Made by a program: the position numbers and the translations under genes | Part shown: positions 15,585 through 23,275 of the stretch, piece by piece | Numbering within the stretch: position 1 is the stretch's first letter | Layout of the letters: the number at the start of each line of letters is the position of its first letter | The notes under the pieces: generated by a model | What the model was told of the DNA's origin: nothing | Database searches by the model: none | The model's input: only the letters and a program-made list of their open reading frames with translations | Source of the DNA: DASZBR01 sp035943935 | GTDB taxonomy: Bacteria; Pseudomonadota; Gammaproteobacteria; DASZBR01 | Direction of reading: 5' to 3' | Assembly: GCA_035943935.1 (NCBI GenBank) | Contig: DASZBR010000018.1 | Coordinates: 1-29,829, forward strand | DNA length: 29,829 bases

Positions 15585-16755
15585 ATCTCGAGTTCCGTTT
15601 GATTGGCAATCGCCTTTTTTATTTGATGAACAGCTGACGGCTGAAGAAAAATTAATTCAAAAGACGGCTCAAGATTATGCGCAGACCAAATTATTTCCGG
15701 GTATTCTCAAATCTTTTCGAGAAGAGAGTTTTGATAAAAATATATTACGCGAAATGGGTGAGCTAGGTTTTTTAGGAGCTACTTTAAAAGAATATGGGTG
15801 TGCAGGGGTGAGTTATGTCAGTTATGGTCTTATTGCGCGTGAAATTGAACGTGTGGATTCTGCCTATCGATCTGCTGCAAGCGTGCAATCTTCTTTGGTT
15901 ATTTATCCTATATATATTTATGGTTCAAAAGCACAAAAAGATAAGTTTTTGCCTAAATTAGTTTCGGGTGAATGGGTAGGATCGTTTTGTTTAACCGAAC
16001 CGAATCACGGCTCAGATCCATCGGGACTGCAAACGCATGCGAAGAAAGTAAAAGGCGGATATGAGCTATCGGGTAGTAAGACTTGGATCACAAACGCTTC
16101 TATCGCAGATGTTTTTATCGTGTGGGCTAAAAATGACGAGAATAAAATCCAGGGATTTATCGTAGAAAAAAATATGAAGGGTTTGTCGACGGTTGCGATG
16201 CACAATAAATTTTCGCTGCGTGCATCGTTAACCGGCGAAGTTTTTATGGATAAAGTATTTATACCCGACGAAAATATGCTTGAAGAAGCAAAGGGCTTGG
16301 GTGCTGCAATACACTGTTTAGAAAATGCGCGTTATGGAATAGCGTGGGGTGCGATGGGCGCTGCAGAATTTTGTTTTCATACCGCACGTAATTATGTTTT
16401 AGAGCGAAAACAATTTGATAAGCCTCTTGGTGCCAATCAGTTAATTCAATATAAACTCGCTGAAATGGAAACTAAAATTAGTTTGGGTTTACAAGGCTGT
16501 TTGAGATTAGGCAGATTAAAAGCAGAAAATAAAGCGGCTACAGAAAGCATTTCTATGATGAAACGATATTCGACATTAAGTGCATTAGATATCGCTCGAG
16601 AATCACGTGATATGTTGGGTGGTAATGGCATCATGGATGAATACCATGTTATTCGACATGTTTTAAATCTCGAGACTGTTAAGACGTATGAAGGCACAGC
16701 AGATATTCATGCTTTAATCTTGGGCGCGGGAATTACGGGTATTGCAGCATTTTAG
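15577..16755 (+). CDS. gcdH: Glutaryl-CoA dehydrogenase
   Basis: A 392-residue FAD enzyme of the acyl-CoA dehydrogenase family that oxidises and decarboxylates glutaryl-CoA to crotonyl-CoA. It follows human and bacterial GCDH closely: ERVDSAYRSAASVQSSLV with the substrate-binding Arg, LTEPNHGSDPS and KTWITNASIADVFIVWA in the flavin region, ARYGIAWGAMGA, and DMLGGNGIMDEYHVIRH. The catalytic base is Glu372 in TYEGTADIHALILG. The match at this motif separates it from general acyl-CoA dehydrogenases. It overlaps the upstream aldehyde dehydrogenase and is 8 bases from the next gene, so the three enzymes are probably translated from one mRNA. Confidence 0.95.
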   Translation: MNKSRVPFDWQSPFLFDEQLTAEEKLIQKTAQDYAQTKLFPGILKSFREESFDKNILREMGELGFLGATLKEYGCAGVSYVSYGLIAREIERVDSAYRSAASVQSSLVIYPIYIYGSKAQKDKFLPKLVSGEWVGSFCLTEPNHGSDPSGLQTHAKKVKGGYELSGSKTWITNASIADVFIVWAKNDENKIQGFIVEKNMKGLSTVAMHNKFSLRASLTGEVFMDKVFIPDENMLEEAKGLGAAIHCLENARYGIAWGAMGAAEFCFHTARNYVLERKQFDKPLGANQLIQYKLAEMETKISLGLQGCLRLGRLKAENKAATESISMMKRYSTLSALDIARESRDMLGGNGIMDEYHVIRHVLNLETVKTYEGTADIHALILGAGITGIAAF

Positions 16756-16763
16756 GAGAAGCG

Positions 16764-17888
16764 ATGAATAATGGTTTTCTGCCACAAAAAGATCCCCTCG
16801 AAAAATTACCCCCAAAATTTGCAGCATGGGAAAATATCGCGCGTGAGTTACCCAAATTATTAGTCAGTAATTTCACACGAAAAACGATTCGTGAGTTGCC
16901 GGAGTTTCCTGTCGAACAGTTAAAAAATATCAGACAAATAGAGCGGGCGATGCAAATATTATCCTATTTAGGCCATGCGTATGTGTGGGGCGAAAAACCC
17001 GTTATTCAGGTTTTACCTGCTGTGCTTGCAAAGCCATGGCATGAAGTTTCGCAAAAATTAAACAGACCGCCTGTATTATCGTATGCATCCTATGCTTTGC
17101 ATAATTGGCGAAAAATAGATAAAACCGGCGAAGTGGAATTGGGAAATATAGCGTTAATTCAAAATTTCTTGGGTGGTATCGATGAAGAATGGTTTATTTT
17201 AGTCCATATTGATATCGAACAAAAAGCCATACCCGCATTGGAAAATTGTATGCCAGCGATACAGGCGGTAAAACAAAAAGATAACCATAAATTGCTTTCA
17301 GCGTTGAATAGCATTTCAAAAGCACTGGAAAAAATTTGTATAGTAATGGACAAAATGCCCTCAAATTGCGATCCGTATATTTATTATCACAGAGTCAGAC
17401 CGTATATTCATGGCTGGAAAAATCATCCGGAATTTCCGCAAGGATTAATCTATGAGGGCGTTGAAGCCTATCAGGGCAAACCACAACAATTCAGAGGCGA
17501 GACGGGTGCCCAAAGTGGCATTATTCCGTGCATGGATGGATTGTTGGGAATTACCCACCAGAACGATATGTTAAAAAGCTATTTAGAAGAAATGCGTTTA
17601 TATATGCCAAAAGCGCATAGGCTGTTCTTAGAAAAAATAGAAAAGCAAAGCCGAGTGAGAAAATATATTCAAAAAGAAAACAATTCAGAATTAAAAACCG
17701 CTTATAATGCGTGCATTAATCTGGTAAACCGTTTTCGTCAAACCCATTTGAGTTATGCCGCGAGTTATATTCAGCATCAACATCAAATGGACACCGGAAA
17801 TCCCAATGCAGTAGGAACAGGTGGTACGCCGTTTATGGCGTACTTAAAAAAACATCGAGAAGAAACCGAAAAATTTATATTAGTGTAG
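16764..17888 (+). CDS. Indoleamine 2,3-dioxygenase family protein
   Basis: A 374-residue heme dioxygenase of the IDO family, which opens the indole ring of tryptophan to give N-formylkynurenine. The order of motifs follows eukaryotic IDO: RVRPYIHGWK, GLIYEGVE, FRGETGAQSG (where human IDO has FAGGSAGQSS), LLGI, and MRLYMPKAHRLFL. The proximal heme ligand is probably His328 in THLSYAASYI. It is followed by the GTGGT loop at 351-355 and a final LKKHREETEKF helix. The GGS to GET change near the active site could alter substrate use. It lies between gcdH and an amino-acid permease. Tryptophan as the substrate is a family-based inference. Confidence 0.92.
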   Translation: MNNGFLPQKDPLEKLPPKFAAWENIARELPKLLVSNFTRKTIRELPEFPVEQLKNIRQIERAMQILSYLGHAYVWGEKPVIQVLPAVLAKPWHEVSQKLNRPPVLSYASYALHNWRKIDKTGEVELGNIALIQNFLGGIDEEWFILVHIDIEQKAIPALENCMPAIQAVKQKDNHKLLSALNSISKALEKICIVMDKMPSNCDPYIYYHRVRPYIHGWKNHPEFPQGLIYEGVEAYQGKPQQFRGETGAQSGIIPCMDGLLGITHQNDMLKSYLEEMRLYMPKAHRLFLEKIEKQSRVRKYIQKENNSELKTAYNACINLVNRFRQTHLSYAASYIQHQHQMDTGNPNAVGTGGTPFMAYLKKHREETEKFILV

Positions 17889-17909
17889 GGGCGGGATATT
17901 ATCCCGCCC
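17889..17909. repeat. Perfect inverted repeat between the dioxygenase and permease genes
   Basis: GGGCGGGATA and TATCCCGCCC are 10-base arms around a single T, starting on the base after the dioxygenase stop. The realistic fold is a 7- to 8-bp GC-rich stem with a short loop. No T-run follows, so it is not a clear intrinsic terminator. It ends 4 bases before the permease ribosome binding site (GAGGG, 17914-17918) and may stabilise or attenuate the mRNA. Confidence 0.7.
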
Positions 17910-17921
17910 GTGTGAGGGTAA

Positions 17922-19460
17922 ATGCTGAAGCGAGACATCTCCACCGTAAACGTATTAGTCGCTGCTGCCGGTGGCATGATTGGCTCGGGTTGGTTATTCA
18001 GCCCTTTCATCAGTGCTCAAATGGCAGGAAGCAATGCGTTAATTTGCTGGATCATCGCCGCCGTATTTATGTTATTCATCGCATTGCCGTTATGCGAATT
18101 GGGAACCATGTTTCCGATTTCAGGGGGTATGTCGAATTATCCAACCTTTACTCATGGTCGCGAAGTAGGTTTTATTTTTGGCTGGGTCTCGTGGCTATCT
18201 TATGTGGTAATGACCCCCATCGAAATTCAAGCTATTTTACAATACGCGAGCCATATCTTTCCCTTATTGGTGACGAAAGAAAATAATATGACAAAATTAT
18301 CTGAATATGGATATCTCGCGGCTTTTATTATTATGGGCGTGGTCGTATTGCTGAATACCTTTGGGGTTAAATTATTAGCAGAATGCAATAAATACGCCAG
18401 TATAATTAAATTTGCGATTCCCTCTTTGGCTATTTTAAGTCTTTTATATACGGCGCATGGCGCACATACTTTTGGGAATGTCAGTATAGATTTATCTGGC
18501 AAACAACAATGGCAATCTATTTTTATGGCGCTTTCTTTAGGTGGCGTTGCGTTTGGATTTACGGGCTTTCAGAATGGCTTGATGTTGGCCGGTGAAGTCA
18601 AAAATCCCGAACGTAATATACCGATTGCCATTTTAGGTGCTGTTTTGATTGGGTTTATTTTGTATTTTATGTTGCAGTTAAGTTTTATTGCAGCCGTTCC
18701 AAAAAGTCTTCTTACTCATGGCTGGAGTGGACTGAGTTTTGCAGGAGACAGTGGGCCGTTAGTTGGCTTGACGTTATTATTGGGATTATCTGTTATCTCA
18801 ATATTACTTATGTTTGACGCGTGCTTTTCGCCGATGGGAACTACGCTCGTCTATACTGCAGCAACATCGCGAATTTTATATGGCATGGCACTCAATGACC
18901 ATTTGCCTAAATTTTTATTAAAATTAAATAAATATCAAATCCCCTATGTGACGTTATATATTAATTTTGCGGTGGGATTGCTGTCGTTCTTGCCATTTCC
19001 GGGGTGGCAAAAAATGGTCGGATTTTTATCGTCTGCCAGTATTTTATCGTATGGCATTGGGCCTATTTGTTTATTAGCTTTGCGGAAATTACAGCCGGAT
19101 ATGAAAAGACCATTTAAACTTTCAGGTGCGACGGGGTTTTCGTATATTGCTTTTTGTGTCTGTAATCTCATGCTGTATTGGTGTGGATTTGCCATCTTAT
19201 GGAAATTATATGTTGCCGTAGTGATTGGGCTTGGAATAAATTTAAGCTATCAGAAAAAAAGTTTATTTGAGTGCAGCAAAAGTTTATATTGGTTTTTCAG
19301 TTATTTAACAGGATTGGTACTGTTGTCATGCTTGGGTTTTTTTACGGGGATGATAGTGGTAATACCGTTTAGTATAGTGATGCTATATCTCTCACAACGT
19401 TGTCTGGATGCTGATCCGGTTAAGCAAAATGTAATACGGGATACAGAATGGGCGACTTAG
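17922..19460 (+). CDS. APC-family amino-acid permease
   Basis: A 512-residue inner-membrane transporter with about 12 hydrophobic segments. The N-terminal GGMIGSGW (residues 17-24) is the unwound first-helix substrate-binding motif of the amino acid-polyamine-cation superfamily. ELGTMFPISGGMSNY also fits that family. Its position after lysine and tryptophan catabolic genes suggests uptake of one of those amino acids; this is inference. The start has GAGGG only 3 bases upstream, a short spacing next to the hairpin. The last 13 codons run through a 41-bp sequence that is the reverse complement of the lpxC 3' end. The convergent exporter gene ends 2 bases after this stop. Confidence 0.9.
   Translation: MLKRDISTVNVLVAAAGGMIGSGWLFSPFISAQMAGSNALICWIIAAVFMLFIALPLCELGTMFPISGGMSNYPTFTHGREVGFIFGWVSWLSYVVMTPIEIQAILQYASHIFPLLVTKENNMTKLSEYGYLAAFIIMGVVVLLNTFGVKLLAECNKYASIIKFAIPSLAILSLLYTAHGAHTFGNVSIDLSGKQQWQSIFMALSLGGVAFGFTGFQNGLMLAGEVKNPERNIPIAILGAVLIGFILYFMLQLSFIAAVPKSLLTHGWSGLSFAGDSGPLVGLTLLLGLSVISILLMFDACFSPMGTTLVYTAATSRILYGMALNDHLPKFLLKLNKYQIPYVTLYINFAVGLLSFLPFPGWQKMVGFLSSASILSYGIGPICLLALRKLQPDMKRPFKLSGATGFSYIAFCVCNLMLYWCGFAILWKLYVAVVIGLGINLSYQKKSLFECSKSLYWFFSYLTGLVLLSCLGFFTGMIVVIPFSIVMLYLSQRCLDADPVKQNVIRDTEWAT
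19420..19460. repeat. 41-bp direct repeat, copy at the permease 3' end
   Basis: This stretch matches 21210-21250 at 40 of 41 positions, in the same orientation. The only difference is A at 19426 against G at 21216. It codes for the end of the permease and terminates exactly at its TAG. Read on the minus strand it would code for the last residues of LpxC. The single change is silent in the LpxC frame (Phe TTT/TTC) but would be Gln/Arg in the permease frame. Confidence 0.95.
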
Positions 19461-19462
19461 AT

Positions 19463-21205
19463 TTATACGTCCACTTTCTGCATTGCCAGTAATCTAGCAA
19501 AATAACCGTTCTTTTTCTGTAATTCAGCAACAGTACCATCTTCTACAATTTTTCCTGCATCGAAGAATAATATTCTATCCATCGCCATAATCGTTGATAG
19601 CCGATGAGCAATAACGACCACTGTCTTATTTGCCATGACAATGTGAAGTGCATCCTGAATTTCTCTTTCAGTCGCTGAATCCAACGCAGAAGTGGCTTCA
19701 TCCAAAATTAAAATGGGAGCATCTTTCAAAATGGCTCGTGCAATTGCTATGCGCTGTCGTTGACCGCCAGAAAGTTTAATGCCTCTTTCACCGACCATAG
19801 ACTGGTATGCTTCGGGAAGATGGCTAATAAATTCATGACATTTTGCTAGCTGTGCTGCTTTGTAAACCGCTTCATCAGACGCTTCTGTATCACCATAGCG
19901 GATATTGTCCATCAAACTACGATTAAATAATTCTGGATTCTGAGGAATGAGCGCAATGTTTTTTCTCAAGCTTTCGCGATTAACGGCATTGATATTTTGT
20001 CCATCAAGGATAATCTCGCCGCTCTGTATTTCATAAAGACGGAAAAGTAAATTAATCAATGTTGTTTTTCCCGCACCAGAATAACCAACCAGCCCAACTT
20101 TCTGCTTCGCTTGAATCGTGAGATTAAAATTTTCAAATAATGTGTTTTTATCGTAGCTAAAGTTGACCGCACGGAAATCAATTTCGCCGCGTGTAACATT
20201 TATAGACGGTGCGTTTTCAGTTTCTAGAATGTCGTGTGAAACAATAATGGTATTCAACGCTTGCTGGCATTTGCCAATGTCCTTAGCTAAATCCGGCATC
20301 GCTTTTGTCAAGCCATTTACCATCGTTGCAATCGTGATAGATAAACCAAGAATAAAGGCAAAATCACCCACGGTAATTGAATCATGGACTCTACCATAAA
20401 TTAATCCCGCCATTAAGAAAGCAATGAGCAGGGTAAAAATTATGTTTTGATAGAAGTCAGTCCACATAATTTGTCTTTGCAATAGTTTATCTTGATCACC
20501 CACAGCGTTGACTGCTCCATCAATACGGTTTGTCTCAAAGGAAACATTTGAGAAAATCTTTGCGCTAAGAATGTTTGCAATACTGTCAACTAATTGCCCA
20601 GTCAGATGACTGTTTGCTTGCGAAAAATCATGTGCAATTCGTGTTGTGTTTTTTGCCATGGCATAACCATTCCACACGTAAGCAATTCCCCAGAGTAACA
20701 ATACTACGGCGAAAAAAAGATGAACGGTGGTTAATAAAATGAGCGCTATAATTAAGGTAAAGAAATTTCCCAATACATAACGATTTATGTTTTGAATAAT
20801 GGATTCTACGCTATCTGACACATTTTGAACTTTGTTGGCAAGGTCACCAGAAAAATTGCGCTGAAAAAATGAGACGGAATGTTTAGTTAAATGATTAAAC
20901 AAGGCAACGCTTATTTCCGTTCTGAGTTTTGGAAATAGTTTCAGACAAATATAATGATATATGCGCATGGCGATATTATGAATGACAGTCAGTAAGACAT
21001 ATAAAACAGCGGAATAAGTGACGACATGTAAAAAGATAGTCGTATTGTCAGTATATCGTGTAGCGGTATCGATAATAATTTTTAAAACGTAGGGGCTGAA
21101 TGCAATTTCAAGCGATGCGATTAGAATGATTATCAGGAATCCCGCTACGGAAGTGAGGTGTTTTCTCATGAAGTACCAGATGAACGCGAATAAATTGTCT
21201 GGCAT
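19463..21205 (-). CDS. MsbA-like ABC exporter, fused transmembrane and ATPase domains
   Basis: A 580-residue half-transporter from ATG 21205. The N-terminal transmembrane domain (about 1-300, six segments) is followed by the nucleotide-binding domain: Walker A GYSGAGKT at 374-381, Q-loop IPQNPELF near 422, signature LSGGQ at 478-482, Walker B ILILDE at 498-503 and H-loop His at 534. All catalytic residues are present, so it should be an active homodimeric exporter; the substrate (lipid, drug or peptide) cannot be read. The frame is open further upstream to 21280, but that part reads through the lpxC end in another frame. ATG 21205 has no clear ribosome binding site, and ATG 21169 is an alternative. 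It lies 4 bases after the lpxC stop and is framed by 41-bp repeats. Confidence 0.9.
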   Translation of the reverse strand: MPDNLFAFIWYFMRKHLTSVAGFLIIILIASLEIAFSPYVLKIIIDTATRYTDNTTIFLHVVTYSAVLYVLLTVIHNIAMRIYHYICLKLFPKLRTEISVALFNHLTKHSVSFFQRNFSGDLANKVQNVSDSVESIIQNINRYVLGNFFTLIIALILLTTVHLFFAVVLLLWGIAYVWNGYAMAKNTTRIAHDFSQANSHLTGQLVDSIANILSAKIFSNVSFETNRIDGAVNAVGDQDKLLQRQIMWTDFYQNIIFTLLIAFLMAGLIYGRVHDSITVGDFAFILGLSITIATMVNGLTKAMPDLAKDIGKCQQALNTIIVSHDILETENAPSINVTRGEIDFRAVNFSYDKNTLFENFNLTIQAKQKVGLVGYSGAGKTTLINLLFRLYEIQSGEIILDGQNINAVNRESLRKNIALIPQNPELFNRSLMDNIRYGDTEASDEAVYKAAQLAKCHEFISHLPEAYQSMVGERGIKLSGGQRQRIAIARAILKDAPILILDEATSALDSATEREIQDALHIVMANKTVVVIAHRLSTIMAMDRILFFDAGKIVEDGTVAELQKKNGYFARLLAMQKVDV

Positions 21206-21209
21206 CAAG

Positions 21210-21250
21210 TTAAGCGAAATGTAATACGGGATACAGAATGGGCGACTTAG
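21210..21250. repeat. 41-bp direct repeat, copy at the lpxC 3' end
   Basis: The partner of 19420-19460. On the minus strand it codes for the last 12 residues of LpxC and its TAA stop (21212-21210). Only 1749 bases lie between the copies, of which 1743 are the exporter coding sequence. A weaker shared patch (TTGTCTGG at 19400 and 21195) suggests that the duplicated stretch may once have been longer. Confidence 0.95.
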
Positions 21251-22118
21251 CTTCTTTATCTTCAAACGTGACGATTTCATAAGCGGTTTGATCGGCTAAC
21301 AACTCGCGTAATAATTTATTGTTTAAAGCATGGCCGGATTTATAACCCGAAAAAGATCCAATAATAGAACCTAATAAATAGAGATCACCAACGGCATCTA
21401 AGATTTTATGTTTGACCAGCTCATCTTCATAACGTAATCCACCGTCGTTTAAAATTTTATAGTCATCAATAACAATGGCATTGTCCATGGATGCGCCGAG
21501 TGCAAGATTGCGCGAGCGCAAATATTCATACTCTGAAATAAATCCGAAGGTTCGTGCGCGACTGACTTCTTTGACATAAGACGTTGTCGAAAAATCAATG
21601 CTGGCTTCTTGTGGTTTGCCATGAAAAAGAGGGTGATTAAAGTCAATGGATAACGAAACTTTAAAGCCTTCATAGGGCTCAAACGTTGCATATTTATCAT
21701 CGACGCGTACAGTAATTTTTCGTTTTATACGAATAAATTTCTTGGGCGCGTTTTGTTCTTTAATTCCTGCCGATTGTAAAATATACACAAATGGACCTGA
21801 GCTGCCATCCATTATGGGAATTTCAGATGCACTGACATCTATATACGCATTATCAATTCCTAATCCTGCAAGTGCTGACATTAAATGCTCAATAGTCGCT
21901 ATGCGCACGCCGTCTTTAACAAGACAGGTCGACATGACTGTGTCTCCTACATTTTCGGGACGCGCAGGAATGGATATTGATGTGGGTAAATCTGTTCTAT
22001 AAAAAACAATACCCGTATTTTCTGGAGCAGGACGAAGAGTAAGGACAGTCGGTTCACCGGTATGCAGCCCAATACCGGTGGCTTTAATCGCAGTTTGCAG
22101 GGTGCGCTGTTTGATCAT
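21210..22118 (-). CDS. lpxC: UDP-3-O-acyl-N-acetylglucosamine deacetylase
   Basis: LpxC of 302 residues (E. coli 305), the zinc deacetylase that catalyses the committed step of lipid A synthesis. HTGEP is at 19-23. The zinc ligands are His78 (in EHLMSALAG, with catalytic Glu77), His237 and Asp241 (in HKILDAVGD). The catalytic-site His263 is in SGHALNN. Its presence shows a lipid A-containing outer membrane. It starts 3 bases after the ftsZ stop, closer than the usual gap in E. coli. Its 3' end is the 41-bp repeat that also ends the convergent permease. Confidence 0.97.
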   Translation of the reverse strand: MIKQRTLQTAIKATGIGLHTGEPTVLTLRPAPENTGIVFYRTDLPTSISIPARPENVGDTVMSTCLVKDGVRIATIEHLMSALAGLGIDNAYIDVSASEIPIMDGSSGPFVYILQSAGIKEQNAPKKFIRIKRKITVRVDDKYATFEPYEGFKVSLSIDFNHPLFHGKPQEASIDFSTTSYVKEVSRARTFGFISEYEYLRSRNLALGASMDNAIVIDDYKILNDGGLRYEDELVKHKILDAVGDLYLLGSIIGSFSGYKSGHALNNKLLRELLADQTAYEIVTFEDKEAKSPILYPVLHFA

Positions 22119-22121
22119 TCT

Positions 22122-23261
22122 TTAGGCTTCTTCCTGCCTACGTAAGAAAGCAGGAATATCCAGATAGTCTATATCATGAGGATTATTCAGTGCTTCAGTC
22201 GATGCTTTGGCTGTAGCCGCTTGTTTACGCAAAACAGTAGGACGCGCTAATTCTTGATAGTTAGGTTGTTCATCAGATTTAGATAATTGAACAGGTGGAT
22301 CAGTTAATTTCCCCAAACCCGTCACAATAATGGTTACGCGTAATTCATCCGTCATTTCAGGATCAATGGTTGTACCCACAACAACTGTCGCACCTTCTTG
22401 AGAAGCGATAGCTTGAATGACACTGCCGACTTCATCGAATTCGCCGATGGACATATCTAAGCCTGCGGTAATATTGACTAATATTCCTTTGGCACCTGAT
22501 AAATCGACATCTTCTAATAATGGACTTGCAATCGCGGCTTCAGCAGCAGCGCGCGCACGATTTTCACCGTTTGCAATACCGGTTCCCATCATTGCCATGC
22601 CCATTTCAGACATAACGGTTCGAACGTCAGCAAAGTCAACGTTAATCAAACCAGGACGAGTAATTAATTCTGCAATTCCCTGTACTGCTCCCAATAACAC
22701 ATTATTTGCTGCTTTGAATGCATTGAGGAGAGTAACGTTTTTGCCTAATACGCTTAATAATTTATTGTTGGGAACAATAATTAAAGAATCCACGTGTGAA
22801 GAAAGATTTTTAATGCCTTCATCTGCAACAATCATTCTCTTTCGGCCTTCAAAGGAGAAGGGCTTTGTGACAACGGCAACAGTTAAGATTCCCATTTCTT
22901 TGGCAATTTGTGCAACCACAGGTGCTGCACCGGTTCCCGTACCACCACCCATACCCGCAGTGATGAATAACATATCTGTATTTGCTAAAAGTTTTTTGAT
23001 CTCTTCTTTATCCGCTTCAGCTGATTGACGACCAATCTCTGGATTTGCACCCGCGCCTAAACCACGTGTGATTTCATTGCCCAATTGTAATTTAATGGGG
23101 GCGCCCGATTTTTCGAGGGCTTGTTTGTCGGTGTTAGCATTCATGAAAATTACACCGTCAATTTTTTGCTGCATCATAAAGTTAACAGCATTACTTCCGC
23201 CGCCACCGACGCCAATGACTTTTATATTGGCATTTTGCTCAATTGGATTTAGATTTGACAC
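22122..23261 (-). CDS. ftsZ: Cell division protein FtsZ
   Basis: The tubulin-like GTPase that forms the division ring, with 379 residues (E. coli 383). The nucleotide-binding region opens with IKVIGVGGGGSNAVN (residues 13-27), and the tubulin signature GGGTGTG is at 105-111. The T7 loop region has INVDFADVRTVM. The C-terminal peptide DIDYLDIPAFLRRQ, which binds FtsA and ZipA, is intact after a variable linker. The start codon is GTG, with GAGGAG 8 bases upstream. It is 12 bases after ftsA. Confidence 0.98.
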   Translation of the reverse strand: MSNLNPIEQNANIKVIGVGGGGSNAVNFMMQQKIDGVIFMNANTDKQALEKSGAPIKLQLGNEITRGLGAGANPEIGRQSAEADKEEIKKLLANTDMLFITAGMGGGTGTGAAPVVAQIAKEMGILTVAVVTKPFSFEGRKRMIVADEGIKNLSSHVDSLIIVPNNKLLSVLGKNVTLLNAFKAANNVLLGAVQGIAELITRPGLINVDFADVRTVMSEMGMAMMGTGIANGENRARAAAEAAIASPLLEDVDLSGAKGILVNITAGLDMSIGEFDEVGSVIQAIASQEGATVVVGTTIDPEMTDELRVTIIVTGLGKLTDPPVQLSKSDEQPNYQELARPTVLRKQAATAKASTEALNNPHDIDYLDIPAFLRRQEEA

Positions 23262-23269
23262 GTTTTTTT

Positions 23270-23275
23270 CTCCTC
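23270..23275 (-). promoter_or_regulatory. ftsZ ribosome binding site
   Basis: GAGGAG on the minus strand lies 8 bases before the GTG start of ftsZ and overlaps the ftsA stop region. This strong site supports the non-ATG start and a high translation rate, as expected for ftsZ. Confidence 0.75.

Noticed and set aside
19420..21250. Ordinary transposon insertion to explain the 41-bp repeats
   Set aside because: A 41-bp target duplication is too long for common insertion sequences, and no transposase or terminal inverted repeats are present.
21206..21280. Upstream extension of the ABC exporter to 21280
   Set aside because: These codons read through the lpxC end in another frame. The exporter-like sequence begins at about ATG 21205.
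22417..23028. Long open frame (203 codons) on the plus strand opposite ftsZ
   Set aside because: It is antisense to a fully conserved gene, shows no recognisable protein features and has no promoter; it follows from the codon use of ftsZ.
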